Positions 21,936 through 33,295 of a stretch of DNA of 64,000 nucleotides are shown one piece after another. Under the pieces are notes generated by a model, which saw nothing but the letters and a program-made list of their open reading frames with translations, made no database searches and was not told where the DNA came from. The stretch is from Adenophora triphylla var. japonica (taxonomy: Eukaryota > Streptophyta > Magnoliopsida > Asterales > Campanulaceae). The position numbers were made by a program, and so were the translations under genes. Position 1 is the first letter of the stretch. The number at the start of each line of letters is the position of its first letter. The DNA lies in the NCBI GenBank assembly GCA_022495995.1, contig JAFEMH010002337.1, positions 124,001 through 188,000 on the forward strand, read 5' to 3'.

Positions 21936-23159
21936 GCATGTGTCTGCAGTCTATCAGAAGAGGATGCCGAAAAAGTGTAGTGATCCGGGTATGTTCGTGA
22001 TTCCGATGTCGCTAGGGGATAATTCGGAGCATATGGCCATGCTTGACTTGGGGGCTTCAATCAACGTCATGCCCTATGCGTTGTTTGAGAACCTAAAGTT
22101 GGGACCTTTACAGGATACTCGGGTGATTATACAGCTTGCCGACAGATCCAATGCATACCCTAAGGGGTTGATTGAGGATGTTCTAGTTCGGGTTGGGAAG
22201 CTCATTTTTCCTGCAGATTTTTATGTCTTGGAGATGGATACGGACCCTAAGGCTCCCATTCTGTTAGGGAGGCCTTTCATGTCAACTGCTCGTACCAAGT
22301 TGGATGTCACTAATGGGTCATTGACTATGGAGTTTGATGGGCAACAAATGGAGTTCAATATCTTTGATGCCATGAAGTATCCTAAGGATGTGCACTCGGT
22401 GAACTTCATTGATGTAGTTGAGCCCATAGCTCAAGAGGTGTTTGAGGTGTGTGGAGGAGATGATGACATGAAGTCGGTGTTGGAGAATGCGTTGGAATAT
22501 GCCGGGTTAGAGTTTGACATTTCCGATGAGATGAAGGAAGCGGTGATGAGCCTTTTTGAGGATGCCATGTATGTCTCACCACCGAGTTATGGTCGTTTAC
22601 AGTTAGAGATGCCACCGGAGAAACCCTTGCCATCTGTTGAGAAGGCACCTGCTCTTGAATTGAAGCCCCTTCCCGAGAATATGAAATATGCTTTCTTGGG
22701 TGAAGGGAAGACACTTCCTGTGGTGATCTCTAGTGTTCTGACGGAGGAGCAAGAGAAGAAATTAGTTGATGTGATCCGGGAGCGGAAAGAAGCAATTGGG
22801 TGGACTATTGCCGACATCAAGGGCATAAGTCCTTCTTTATGTACTCACCGGATTTTGCTAGAGGAAGGTGCTAAGCCGGTAAGGCAACCGCAGAGGAGGT
22901 TGAACCCACCTATGATGGAGGTGATGAAGAAGGAAGTTTTGAAGTTGCTGCAGATGGGGATCATATATGCCATATCAGATAGTGAGTGGGTGAGTCCTAC
23001 TCAATGTGTAGCCAAGCGGGGTGGAATCACTGTCGTCATCAACCACAAGGGCGAGTTGGTGCCAACCCGGGAGCAAACGGGATGGCGTGTTTGCATTGAT
23101 CTTCGTCGGCTGAATGAGGTAACTAGGAAAGATCACTTCCCCTCCCATTTATTGATCAG
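21832..23159 (+). pseudogene. aspartic protease and N-terminal reverse transcriptase, Athila element
   Basis: The protease carries MLDLGASINVMP, catalytic Asp at residue 72 of the open frame, and later ILLGRPFMSTART, typical of Athila (DLGAS in place of DTGS). After a linker, the reverse transcriptase begins with IGWTIADIKGISPSLCTHRI, LKLLQMGIIYAISDSEWVSP and [21 protein letters not shown] one-base loss around 23,140-23,150 then shifts the frame into the one that starts at 23,160. The original frame runs on as nonsense to 23,346. Confidence 0.85.
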
Positions 23160-25565
23160 ATGTTGGAAAGGCTTGCCGGAAGGGCATACTATTGTTTTCT
23201 TGACGGTTATTCCGGGTATTTTCAAATACCAATTGCACCGGAAGACCAAGAGAAAACCACTTTCACTTGCCCCTTCGGCACCTTTGCCTATCGGAGGATG
23301 CCCTTTGGTTTATGCAATGCACCTGCGACTTTTCAAAGGTGTATGATGAGCATCTTCTCCGATTTTGTGGAGAACTTTATGGAAGTTTTCATGGATGACT
23401 TCACCGTCCATGGAGACTCGTTCGACCAATGTCTTGCTCACCTTGCTTTAGTTTTAGACCGATGTGTTGAAACAAATTTGGTTTTAAATTTTGAAAAATG
23501 TCACTTCATGGTTGAGCAAGGCATTGTGTTGGGACATGTGGTTTCGAAAAAGGGTATTGAAGTGGATAAAGCAAAAATTGATATTATTTCCACACTTCCT
23601 TACCCTACAAATGTGCGTGAAGTGCGATCGTTTCTTGGTCATGCGGGGTTCTATCGTCGCTTCATAAAAGATTTTTTGAAAATTGCATCACCTCTATGCA
23701 CCTTGCTGCAAAAAGAGGTAGACTTTAAATTTGATGATAATTGCAAGGAAGCGTTTGATGAGTTGAAGGGTAGGTTGACATCTACTCCTATTATTCAAGC
23801 CCCCAATTGGTCTCTCCCGTTTGAGATCATGTGTGATGCGAGTGATTATGCTGTGGGGGCAGTTTTGGGTCAAAAAGTGGATCGTGCCTCTCATGTGATT
23901 TATTATGCATCTATGACTTTAAACGAGGCACAAAGAAATTACTCCACTACAGAGAAAGAGATGTTAGCGGTGGTCTTTGCATTAGAAAAGTTTAGGTCCT
24001 ATTTGCTTGGGACCAAAATCATTGTGTACACCGATCATGCTGCTCTTAGATATTTGATGTCTAAGAAAGAGGCGAAACCGAGACTCATTCGGTGGATCCT
24101 TCTGTTGAGTGAGTTTGACATAGAAGTCAAGGATAAAAAAGGGGCCGAAAATGTTGTGGCCGATCACTTGAGTCGTTTGGTGAGAGAGGATGACAAGCCT
24201 TATAAGCAAGCTCCTATTAGGGGCGAGTTTCCTGATGAGGCTTTGTGGGCGGTGAAGGAAGTGTTTCCTTGGTATGCGGATTTGGTGAACTTTTTGGTCT
24301 CTAATAAAATACCCCCACTGTTGTCTAAATCCAAGAGAGACAAAATCCGCAGTGAGGCTAAGTATTATGTGTGGGACGAACCAAACTTGTGGAAGCATTG
24401 CGCTGACCAAGTCATTCGTAGATGTGTCCCGGAAAATGAGATGGCCTCTATCCTAAAGTTTTGTCATGAGTATGCATGTGGTGGTCACTTTGGTGCCAAG
24501 AATACCACTAGGAAAGTGTTAGACACTGGCTTCTTTTGGCCAAAGTTGTTCATGGATGCCACTGCCTTTTGTAAGTCTTGTGACCGGTGTCAACGTGTTG
24601 GAAATATAGGACGCCGCAATGAGATGCCACAAAACATCGTAATGAATTGCGAAATTTTTGATGTGTGGGGAATTGACTTTATGGGTCCGTTCCCTATTTC
24701 TTTTGGTTTTGTGTACATTTTGCTTGCAGTGGACTACGTTTCCAAGTGGGTCGAAGTGATCCCTACACGCACCGATGATTCTAAAGTGGTGGTGAGTTTT
24801 CTTAAAAGTAATGTTGTGTCTAGATTTGGGATGCCTAGGGCCTTGATAAGTGATAGGGGAACTCATTTTTGCAATAGGATGGTGGAGGCCTTGGTCAAAA
24901 AGTATAACATCACTCATAAGGTCTCTACCGCCTATCATCCCCAAACAAATGGCCAGGCCGAGGTGTCCAATAGGGAAATTAAATCGATCCTCGAAAAGAC
25001 CGTAAATCCGAATAGGAAAGATTGGAGTCTTAGGCTAGAGGATGCTCTATGGGCTTATCGTACGGCCTACAAGACACCTATTGGTATGTCCCCATATCGA
25101 TTGGTGTTTGGGAAACCATGTCACTTGCCCGTGGAATTAGAACACAAAGCATTTTGGGCAATTAAAAAGTTCAATATGAACTTGGACGGGTCCGGTGAGG
25201 AAAGGAAATTACAATTGAATGAACTAGATGAGATCCGGAGAGAGGCCTATGAAAATAATTTGTCTTACAAGGAACGAGCAAAAGCGTGGCATGACAAAAT
25301 GATTTTAAGGAGAGAATTTAAAGTTGGTCAAAAAGTCCTCCTGTTTGACTCCCGCTTGCGCTTGTTTCCCGGTAAATTGAGGTCCCGATGGACCGGTCCC
25401 TATTTGGTGAGGGAGGTATTCCCACATGGTACGGTTGTGATCGCTAATATGTCCGGAGACCAAGAATTTAAAATAAATGGGCAAAGGTTGAAGCCCTATT
25501 TTGATGGGAGTGATACTGTGGAGGAGGTGGAGATGATGGATCTCTACGATCCTAATTATGATTGA
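23160..25565 (+). CDS. reverse transcriptase, RNase H and integrase, Athila element
   Basis: The 801-codon frame starts mid-domain with [20 protein letters not shown]. It has [14 protein letters not shown], catalytic FMDD at residues 77-80, a connection region, RNase H ([14 protein letters not shown] and VYTDHAAL), and integrase. The integrase has the HHCC finger ([18 protein letters not shown]), [18 protein letters not shown] and [10 protein letters not shown]. All three integrase acidic residues and the polymerase Asp pair are present. The true polyprotein starts upstream; only the frameshift near 23,145 separates the halves. The stop TGA is at 25,563-25,565. Confidence 0.93.
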   Translation: MLERLAGRAYYCFLDGYSGYFQIPIAPEDQEKTTFTCPFGTFAYRRMPFGLCNAPATFQRCMMSIFSDFVENFMEVFMDDFTVHGDSFDQCLAHLALVLDRCVETNLVLNFEKCHFMVEQGIVLGHVVSKKGIEVDKAKIDIISTLPYPTNVREVRSFLGHAGFYRRFIKDFLKIASPLCTLLQKEVDFKFDDNCKEAFDELKGRLTSTPIIQAPNWSLPFEIMCDASDYAVGAVLGQKVDRASHVIYYASMTLNEAQRNYSTTEKEMLAVVFALEKFRSYLLGTKIIVYTDHAALRYLMSKKEAKPRLIRWILLLSEFDIEVKDKKGAENVVADHLSRLVREDDKPYKQAPIRGEFPDEALWAVKEVFPWYADLVNFLVSNKIPPLLSKSKRDKIRSEAKYYVWDEPNLWKHCADQVIRRCVPENEMASILKFCHEYACGGHFGAKNTTRKVLDTGFFWPKLFMDATAFCKSCDRCQRVGNIGRRNEMPQNIVMNCEIFDVWGIDFMGPFPISFGFVYILLAVDYVSKWVEVIPTRTDDSKVVVSFLKSNVVSRFGMPRALISDRGTHFCNRMVEALVKKYNITHKVSTAYHPQTNGQAEVSNREIKSILEKTVNPNRKDWSLRLEDALWAYRTAYKTPIGMSPYRLVFGKPCHLPVELEHKAFWAIKKFNMNLDGSGEERKLQLNELDEIRREAYENNLSYKERAKAWHDKMILRREFKVGQKVLLFDSRLRLFPGKLRSRWTGPYLVREVFPHGTVVIANMSGDQEFKINGQRLKPYFDGSDTVEEVEMMDLYDPNYD

Positions 25566-25572
25566 GCCATAT

Positions 25573-25652
25573 GCTAGGCCGGGGGCATTAAACCCGGCAT
25601 TTGGTCTAGCTAAAGACGGTAAAGAAGGGCGGCTTACCGGGAGGCAACCCGG
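25573..25652 (+). other. two predicted RNA hairpins just after the pol stop
   Basis: Hairpin 1 pairs gctaggcc (25,573-25,580) with ggtctagc (25,603-25,610), one G-U pair, and may pair ggg with ccc inside. Hairpin 2 pairs ccggg (25,637-25,641) with cccgg (25,648-25,652) around aggcaa. The second resembles a gggaggcaaccc motif I associate with Athila elements, from memory. A role in ending pol or starting downstream translation is speculation. Confidence 0.5.
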
Positions 25653-25667
25653 AATTTTCATTTTAGT

Positions 25668-25823
25668 TGTTATTTTTTTATTTTTTTTCTGTTTTTTTTT
25701 CACATTTTTTTATTTTTTTTATTTTATTTTATTTGGAATTGGTGCTACTAAAGGTTTTTGTTGGTGGTGTTGTGCGGGAAGGAATGAGCATGGGGGTAGA
25801 GCAAAAAAAAATGCCTGGACATT

Positions 25824-25869
<46 letters not shown>

Positions 25870-26804
25870 TGAGATTGCAAAGTGTATGAGCGCCCACCCC
25901 AAATTGTTTATTGTGCCCGCCTCAAATAGGATAAATTTGAGGCCAATAAGCTGCTATTGAGGCGCTCGCCTAAAAGTCCTCCATGCGGCCGTCCCGTTTT
26001 GCCACAACCAATACCAAGCTACGGAAGTTGATGCGGCCGCCTCGCAATCCTCATGCGCCCGCCTCGCGCTGTTAAAAAAAAAATATATATAGACGAGTAT
26101 GAGGCGCACGCCTCAAGTATATGATGCGGTCGCCTTGTTGAGGCCAAAAATCAAAGCAAATCACAGGCATTGAGGCGCACGCCCGGATCTCCTCCATGCG
26201 CCCGCCCCATGTTGCCCAAATTCAAGCCCAAGCCTCGGTTCTTGTGGCGCTCGCCTCGTTGATAAATTTGCGGCCGCCTGGCGTCGTTATGTTTTCAGTA
26301 ATTGAACCGGGCCATTGAAGGTTGAGTGGGTCGGGTTGGTTGTACGGGTCAAAGATACAAATTGGAAGTAAATCCAAATCCCCTCATAATTTACAAAACC
26401 CTTACCCGTTTCTCTCTCCCTTCTCTGCTCTCTCTCTCTAAATACAACCAAGTCCCCATTAAATCCAACGCCAGCACACTTATATTCCGACAACAACCCC
26501 ATTAAATCCAGCCAAGTCCCCTTCTTCTTCCCTTAAATCTTACCCCCCCCTTCCTACACAAAGCACATTCCTCTCACCCAAGCTTTCCGAATCACCGATT
26601 ATTGTTCCAATTCGGGTGAAGTCTTCTCCAACTCTTGAGAAATCCGGCAGGGTTTGCAGATTCCGGCGAGTCTGAAGTTTTCCGGCAAGTGCTTGAAGTT
26701 TCCGACGGGTTTTAGCAGTTTTCGGCGAGTACACCTGAAATTCTGAAAGGTGCGAAGTTACTCTTACCCCCCTATTCTGTCTGTTTTCAATTTATGTTGA
26801 GAAG
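25668..26804 (+). other. pol-env linker: poly-T, poly-A and GC-rich word cluster
   Basis: A T-rich run lies at 25,668-25,732 and an uninterrupted A run of about 39 at 25,829-25,867. From 25,880 to 26,285 about ten copies of related GC words occur at irregular 25-45 bp spacing, such as gaggcgcacgcctc, atgcggccgcctcgc and atgcgcccgcctcgc. The rest (26,286-26,804) is a pyrimidine-rich leader to the env-position ORF. No gene here. Confidence 0.6.
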
Positions 26805-26855
26805 TTGATTACTGTTATTGGGAATTGTTTTGTTGTGGGTGATATAGTGTTTGAT

Positions 26856-28073
26856 ATGGGTAAAACTAAAGAGCCATCGAAAAAGGGAAGTAAGAAAAAG
26901 CAAAGGGTTAATGAGGGTGTGTCTAGTTTGCCTCCTCCCCCGCCCCTCGGAACCATTCTCCGGTGTGAGGATCCTCATGATTCATCAAGGTTTAATTATT
27001 ACATGTCCCAAAATTATTTCTATTCCCATACGGATAGGGGCATAATCGCGGAGAGACAGTTTAACATCGTATCGTTTGGGCTTATTGATAAATTTGGGTT
27101 TCGGAAGTGGCAACAGTTTTGTGATGAGCCTAAGGGGGAGGGTAATAGCTTGATGGTGAAAGAATTTTATTCGAATATGAACAAAATCCCCATGGATCGA
27201 GAGCATTCTTTTGTGAGGGGTAAAACGATAAAATTCAGAAGTGAGGATGTTAATAAATTTTATGGGCTTCCTAGAGTGAAACGGGAGGAATGCGAGTATT
27301 TTAAAGCAACAAATGGGGATTGGAGGATATATTTTGCGGATGTGGCTAGGACATTGGAGGGTAATCGACTCCAATGGACCTACAACCCGAATGGTTCGCC
27401 CAAGTTTGTGAGTGAGACGCAGTTTAATCTAGTGGCAAAGGGGGTGAATAAATTGGTATGCTATAGGATCCTCCCGACAGCGCAGCATGTGAAAGTTCTG
27501 TGGAAGCATGCATTATTGATTCATTTGATTATCAACGGAGGACAGATTTCTTTGGGACACATCATTTCAGATAATATGCAAGCTGTGGGAGAGAATAAAC
27601 GGAATGGATTTCCATACCCATCATTGATTGCCGGGTTGGTAAAAGCTGCGGGGGTGCAGTGGAATTTTGGGGGTGACAAAGTGAAGATTATAAGGCCCAT
27701 CTCTCGAGCTTCCCTGGAAAGCAATAAGAGGGATGTAAGAGGAATGAACGTTAGAATTGTTGAAGAGCAGTTGGAGGAGGAAGCTGAATATGTTGAAGAG
27801 GAGGACGACGACGATGATGATGATGATTATATGGAGGAGGCCGAGGATGTTGGTTCTGGGGCTGCGAGTATGGGTGGTGGAAATGTAGATCGTTTGATAG
27901 CCCGTATGGATATGCAGTTTGCCATTACTATGGATCGGCAGGATCAGCTTCACGATTATATGGTGCGCATGGCACCACAGTATGATGACGGGAGATGGCA
28001 GAGGTGGCCATTCCCAGCTAGCAGCTCCAGTCAGCAAGGTCCATGGGACTACCATTTCAGGCCACCTCAGTAG
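26856..28073 (+). CDS. env-position ORF of the Athila element (plant transposon protein domain)
   Basis: I choose the start MGKTKEPSKKGSKKK at 26,856; an in-frame ATG at 26,805 is also possible. The product is about 405 residues. It has a basic N-terminus, a globular region (ERQFNIVSFGLIDKFGF, FYGLPRVKREECEYF, LVCYRILPTAQHVKVLWKHA), an acidic stretch (EEEDDDDDDDD) near residue 325, and a Gln/Trp-rich tail. The globular part fits the 'putative plant transposon protein' family found in the env position of Athila. No signal peptide or clear membrane anchor is visible, so I would not call it an envelope protein. The frame is intact, unlike gag and pol. Confidence 0.8.
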   Translation: MGKTKEPSKKGSKKKQRVNEGVSSLPPPPPLGTILRCEDPHDSSRFNYYMSQNYFYSHTDRGIIAERQFNIVSFGLIDKFGFRKWQQFCDEPKGEGNSLMVKEFYSNMNKIPMDREHSFVRGKTIKFRSEDVNKFYGLPRVKREECEYFKATNGDWRIYFADVARTLEGNRLQWTYNPNGSPKFVSETQFNLVAKGVNKLVCYRILPTAQHVKVLWKHALLIHLIINGGQISLGHIISDNMQAVGENKRNGFPYPSLIAGLVKAAGVQWNFGGDKVKIIRPISRASLESNKRDVRGMNVRIVEEQLEEEAEYVEEEDDDDDDDDYMEEAEDVGSGAASMGGGNVDRLIARMDMQFAITMDRQDQLHDYMVRMAPQYDDGRWQRWPFPASSSSQQGPWDYHFRPPQ

Positions 28074-28215
28074 CTCCGAGAGGTATCCCTACCCCTATCT
28101 TTCTTATATTATACTGTTGTGATGCATAGGGGACTATGCAAGATTTAGGGAGGGGGTGGGGTGTATGTTGGTTGTTGTATATGTTTGTTTTCGTTTTTGA
28201 AAAAAAAAAGAGAGG

Positions 28216-28361
28216 CTAAGTGAAAACTCGAGAGGGCACTTAGGCAAAAGGAGAGGGTGTGTTTGAAAAAAAATAAATAAATAAATAAATAAATTAAATT
28301 AAATTAAATTAAATAGAAAAAAAAAATGAGAGTCTAGGTGAAAACCGAAAACGGCACCTAG
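28216..28361 (+). other. paired covarying RNA hairpins downstream of the env-position ORF
   Basis: Hairpin A spans 28,216-28,243: ctaagtg pairs with cacttag, then aaaa bulge, ctc with ggg, loop gaga. Hairpin B spans 28,334-28,361: ctaggtg pairs with cacctag, then aaaa bulge, ccg with cgg, loop aaaa. The outer stem changes A-T to G-C and the inner stem changes several pairs, yet pairing is kept. Both are preceded by gagag. Confidence 0.65.
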
Positions 28362-28920
28362 GAAAAAGGTGAGTGAGTGAAACACTTTCTATTCTTTATA
28401 TCACCGGTGGAAGACATAAGGGAGGATTGGAGCCTAGGGTAGGATCGATTATTATTGGCGTAGGAGGTTTGGTTTAGAGGCGTTAGGCTAGAAAATCCTC
28501 GTTCTTTTCTGGAGATATAAGGGGGAGTAGGTGTTTTGTTACGAGGTAAAGTTTTGTGCTTAATTATAAAGCATACAGAAAACTTTAGTTATGAGGGAGA
28601 TCGAAGTGTGAGATAAGCGTGGGGGAAAGTTAGGACATCTTTAGTTCCCCTTGGCTTTTCGATGTGTGGGCCTTAGCTTGGATGTCCCGTTTTTGCATAT
28701 TTGGAGTTGGGGTCGAGCTAAGGCCATTGATATCATTGTTATTGTTGGAGTGATAAGGAGCGGAGTTCTATTCTCCGAGTACGTTGATAGAGTTGTTGAG
28801 TTGTTGGTTTTTGATTGGTGGTTTAGAGGAGATTAGGGATCATTTTCCTCTCATGCTACGCTGATTAGACCGGTGCTTAGAGTGGGGTTAGGATATTACT
28901 CAGGGACGAGTAATGGTCTA
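28362..28920 (+). other. 3' untranslated region of the Athila element
   Basis: No convincing ORF. A simple aaataaataaat and aaattaaatt run lies just before, at about 28,270-28,315. The region ends at the polypurine tract. Confidence 0.4.
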
Positions 28921-28934
28921 AGCGTGGGGGAATT
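28921..28934 (+). promoter_or_regulatory. polypurine tract of the Athila element
   Basis: agcgtgggggaatt directly precedes the 3' LTR start TGATGTGG. Confidence 0.8.
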
Positions 28935-30388
28935 TGATGTGGCGGATTTCATTATATATAATTCCCTATTTTTCTCGACAGTTTATTATTATTTTGATGT
29001 AATTTAGACTAGTTTTGATGTAATTTGGAGTAAACTATGAATTGGTGAGTTTGTGAGAAATATTTGTAATTGTGAGATATTTTGAGTGATTTTGTGTTGT
29101 TCCTGCAAAAGTTTATTAATGTGGAGGATAAAGTGTTATTATCAGAAGTGCAGGGACCAAACTGCGGGAAGTTGAAATTCAAGAATCAAATTACAAATAA
29201 ACAGAATTTTGAGGACCAAAGTGGATGTGAAGAGATTTGGAAAATCAATTTCATTTGGAAAGTGATATCTCAGTTTTAGTATTGATATATGGAACAATTA
29301 AAGTTTCCAAAATCAAGTGCAACTCATTGACTGGCATGGACCAAGGAGCATTGACCGAGCATTCACATGGACCAAGGCTGAATTGAGAAATAGGAATTAT
29401 TTTGAAAATAAAATATTTAGTAAATCAAGGAATGGCCATTGACTAAGGGACCGGCCATTGACCCAAGGAGTACGGAACCGAGGCTTGTGACGTGTGTGAG
29501 CTGGCATGGATTGGAGTAGTATTATTATTATTATGATTATTATTATTAATTATTTTCTTTTCCTTTTTCTTTATTGTTTTCCTTTTAGGTTTAGTATTAG
29601 GAGTTGGAACACGTATAAAGACTTGTTTTAACTACAGTTGGAGGGTTAGACTTTTTATCATTATTTCTTAGAGTTTTCAGCAATTTTATGGAGAACTAAA
29701 TTCTTTGCTTCGGATTTGAATCCTGAACCGTTGTTTAATTCAATTGAGGTATCAATTTCTTTATTTCTGAATCCCTATTCATAGTTTTACTTGTTTTAAG
29801 TGATTATTTGCTAGTTCAATCTTAAGTCTGTGTCAGATTAGGATTTTTCACAAGTAGCATCTTTGAGATTTATGCACGTGTCGTGGTAAATTAAAAAGGG
29901 GGTAAAACTAGGTTTTGATCTATTTGCAAAAGAATAGTGAAATTCTTGATCTTAATTTCTTAAAGCTTTATCAATCAATATTGTGAATCTAGACTGTGTC
30001 AGTTAGGTTTAGGTATTGATTAGGGGAATAGGTGAGTGTGTCACTGCTTATAACCATTAATAAGAAAGAAATAGGAGTTGAAATATATTTCGGATCAAGT
30101 GAATAGGGAGGAAGGGAAAGAAATTGTGCCAATGATATTGAATTGATAAACGGGGACGGAAACAAATCTGAAGTACTTGCTTTTAATTGTTTTACCACTT
30201 AGCTTTTTAATTTCTGTTTTAGGAATTTAATTAAAATCAAACAAATCCCCCAATCTTGTCAAGTGACAATTGTGCAATTGAATAACCGTTCTTCAGTGGA
30301 TCGACCCTGGACTTGTCCTAGCTACAGTTTTTGTAGTCAAGTATAGTTTTGGTATTTAATTTGTAGGCGTGCGACTTTAGACCTATCA
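28935..30388 (+). repeat. 3' LTR of the Athila element
   Basis: 1,454 bp, nearly identical to 18,571-20,026. Differences seen include acaagtata/acacgtata, acgcttggagtgag/acagttggaggg, gaattcc/gaatccc and agtgctt/agtactt. Confidence 0.93.
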
Positions 30389-30399
30389 ATGGCAAGGGA
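30389..30399 (-). pseudogene. first 11 bp of exon 3 of the antisense gene, cut off by Athila
   Basis: On the minus strand the acceptor cgttatttcag is followed by TCCCTTGCCAT. The last five bases are the Athila target duplication (atggc on plus), and the exon resumes at 18,570 as GCCATGATTGATTTAGCC. This places the Athila insertion inside coding sequence. Confidence 0.75.
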
Positions 30400-30496
30400 C
30401 TGAAATAACGAGTTGATACAAGAGGTCAGATCAAATGAAAAGAAGGGAGAAGAAAACGGCAAGAGGAATGAATACATTAAAAGCTCAAGGGTTACC

Positions 30497-31231
30497 TCGG
30501 AGGAAGCCAGCCCAACTCGAGCTCGACAAGCTTCTGGAGTCAATGGCTTATTAGTAAACTCTCTGATCAGATCCTGATCAGCTCCCCTCCTGACAACTAC
30601 CTGGCCATATTCCAGCTCTGGATACTCCCTAGCCAAGCTGTTGATCCTGGTCAAAGGAGGTACATCACTTAGCTCAGCAACCCTATTCTGAATCAGCTCG
30701 TCATATGAAACTTGAATAGGGGAAGCATGCGGACTTCTAACTCCAGTCTCCACTGGCTCACTAGCATCGACCTGATTGGATGTCAAGTTCACTACTGATG
30801 GCCCAATCTTAATCTTCTTGCTTAGAGGGGCAGTATCATCTTCATCATCCCCCTCATCATCTAACTCGATCACGGGTGACTTGGCCTTGGAGGCTTTTTT
30901 GGCTTTAGATTTGGTTTTGGATTGACCACGAGTCCTGGTTTTTCTAGCATCCTTAGCTGGCTCCACGGCTTGGTCGGATATGTTGGTTTCTTCAGCGTCG
31001 ACCTCTTCCATTCCTTGGGCGACATCTCCAACTTGGTCCCCCTCTAGTTCCTTGGGGTTCTCCTCTATCGGTATAGAGTTAACAGGGTCCACATCCACCG
31101 TCTGCAAAATATCATGATGGAGAACACCCTCTCTCTCCCTATGTTCTCTAGCATTGGCTGCTCCACAACTTCTCTTGCTCTTCCTGATGTCAATGGTTCG
31201 GCCCATACTCGCTTCTTGCTCAGGAGTTAAA
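30497..31231 (-). pseudogene. antisense gene of the Tat element, exon 2
   Basis: After an acceptor (tttggtgtag near 31,232) the frame reads LTPEQEASMGRTIDIRKSK. A charged, low-complexity region follows with Lys/Arg-rich basic clusters (KTKSKAKKASKAKSP), which may be a nuclear targeting signal (inference), and acidic runs (DDEGDDED). The exon ends at a donor after RVGLASSE near 30,497. No enzymatic domain is recognised. The open frame is 289 codons if read past the donor. This exon is intact. Confidence 0.7.
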
Positions 31232-31389
31232 ACTACACCAAAGTTGAAATGATCAAGGGTTAGGTCGACATATAAAATTTTTGCATACGAGCAAAAAGTT
31301 CTATGTACGAATTAAATATGTGTGAGCTAATTATTCTACGTACGAGCAAAAAGTTCTATGTACGAATTAAATATGTGTGAGCTAATTAT

Positions 31390-32820
31390 TCTACATACGA
31401 GCAAAAAGTTCTATGTACGAATCAAGTTCATAAATAAACAGTTAGCAAAGGTAAGAGGGATCAAGGTACAGTGAATGGTCGAGTTCTTACCCCCGAAATG
31501 TTCTACCCGCTCCTTACAATAGTTGGCAGTCTTCTTACAAAAGTGGCACTCTTTCTCAAATCTGAATCGAGCTCCCTCATGGGTGACCCAATCTGGATAT
31601 CTCTGACATCTAACTACTGGAACCATGGGCACTACCTCTCCTTCACCAACCATCAATCCAGCTCGGATAAAATTATTCTTGTTAGTTCCCAGGGCATCCC
31701 AACTGATAGCCCCCTTCTTGGTAAACTCCATCAACTTCTTGCGCAAATCATTATGCCAATATGGAGCCCAGTAGTTGTTCTCATCTACACCAGTCGTATC
31801 GGCACTGGGCAAGGGAAATTCCCATCCTCTTCTACTTTCCACCACCGCCACGCAAGAGTTCCATCCACTAGCCTTACCAGGAAGATTGGCAAACAATTTG
31901 GGAGACTTTGGCTTGGAAGGAGTACTTATACCACTATCCTTATCAAACTTAATGCTAAAAAACTCCTTAAACACCCTCATGCATGGCTCATACCCTAAGA
32001 ACCTACAAACCATAATGAAGCAAACCAGTACCCTATAGGTGTTGGCTCCTAGCTGAAGTGGCAAGGCATCGGTGCACTCTAAGAACTCATTTATAAAAGG
32101 GTCAAGAGGTAATCTCAAGCCAGCTTCGAATTGGCCATAGTAGAAGGCTACCTTGGTAGGATCCTCCTCGTAGGTGTCCCCAAACTGGTTAAAGAAATCC
32201 CCCCTACTTTACAAAGTAACACTAAACTCCTTCCTATCAACCTCACAAAAGTCATGTATCATGCTCAAGCGAGATGGATAATTCTGCTTCCCTCTAACTG
32301 GCCTTGGAGGAGCGTAGCCCTTTTCATTCCTGCCCGGCACCACAGTGTTCTCGAAGGCATCAACGATACGTGGGCTTGACGAGGTCGATGCATGAGCTTC
32401 ACCTTGAGTCTCCATATCTGTACAAGAAGAGGGGGAAATAGGGGAATCAGTTCTAAATGAAGTCTCAGGAGTCCTAGCAGACACACTAAGAGGCGACCTA
32501 GTTTCCCCCGGAAACCCAATCCTATTTTTAATGAAAGAGGGTTTATTGGCATCCTTGACGTAAAACACAGCTAAATGGTCGAGAAGCTCATGAAAGAGAT
32601 GAAATGACACGACTCTTGGGTCATCCGTTTCTAAGGCACCCAAGTCCTCTCCCTTTGGTAAAGTTAGTTCGGTGAATTGCAAGCCCCAACGGGTCAAAAT
32701 CAAGGAACACTCCTCTACAGTTATCTCTTTCCACTCTCCGTTCAAATGTTTGTAGACTCTACGATTGATACTACAGTAACCATACCCAGCCCCGGCTTCG
32801 CAACTAAAGGTCCTAGCCAT
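31390..32820 (-). pseudogene. antisense gene of the Tat element, exon 1 with Transposase_28-like domain
   Basis: The start is MARTFSCEAGAGYGYC at 32,820. A single in-frame TAA (32,209-32,211) interrupts an otherwise continuous frame to about 31,480. After the stop comes the block RLPLDPFINEFLECTDALPL, RVLVCFIMVCRFLG and MRVFKEFFSIKF, which fits the 'putative gypsy type transposon' family (PF04195). Near the exon end is PDWVTHEGARFRFEKECHFC with a C-x2-C-x6-C cluster. The donor is ggggtaaga after VEHFGG. Such antisense ORFs are known from Tat elements, but their role is not established. Confidence 0.78.
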
Positions 32821-32925
32821 AGATAAATCAAAGAAATTGCGAAAGTTAAAACCCTAATTCTAAAGGACAAAGGAGATACCTTTAACAGTTGAGAGGGGAA
32901 CGGAGCAATGGAGGACGAAAGCACC

Positions 32926-32934
32926 AATTTATAG
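32926..32934 (-). promoter_or_regulatory. TATA box for the antisense gene
   Basis: On the minus strand ctataaatt lies 106 bp upstream of the antisense ATG at 32,820. It sits outside the 3' LTR, so the antisense gene probably has its own promoter. Confidence 0.5.
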
Positions 32935-33295
32935 CAAGGATCAATTTCCCTTATCGTCGCCGGAATCACGCACAGAGTTCAGGAGCAGTAAAAGTTGTAA
33001 ATGGAGAAGGATTCTTGAATTTATATCTTCCTGAATTGGAAAGGGCAAGGGAAAATTCAAAATTAATTTTCCTAATTAATGGCGGAAACAGTTTCCTAGG
33101 CGGACTCTCAAACGTCAAAGTTGTAATCATTATGGCAAAAACGGCGCTCGTTCCGATCTAACCGTTCATCGCCAACGTTCAGGATTGTGCCACGTCATTA
33201 TGGTCGACCATCTTCAAAGACTAGTAACGACCTGCGAGTAAAGTGATTCTCATCAAAGATTTCTTTTTAACTTCCTAGTCGACAAAGTCAACTCG

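Larger units (their letters stand above)
18571..30388 (+). mobile_element. Athila-lineage Ty3/gypsy element (level 3), 11.8 kb
   Basis: LTRs of 1,456 and 1,454 bp start TGATGTGGCGG and end GACCTATCA. The 5-bp duplication is atggc at 18,566-18,570 and 30,389-30,393. The primer site is tggcgccgttgccgggga, the tRNA-Asp type of Athila. Order: gag, protease, reverse transcriptase, RNase H, integrase, a structured GC-rich linker, an env-position ORF, a polypurine tract and LTR. The LTRs differ at roughly ten places, so the insertion is young compared with its host element. Frameshifts in gag and pol make it defective. Confidence 0.95.

Noticed and set aside
26856..28073. Calling the Athila ORF a viral envelope protein
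   Set aside because: No signal peptide, no transmembrane anchor and no cleavage site are visible. It fits a plant transposon protein family instead.
18718..29279. Identical 65-residue ORF at 18,718-18,915 and 29,082-29,279
   Set aside because: It lies in both Athila LTRs. Identity follows from LTR duplication and there is no protein family match.
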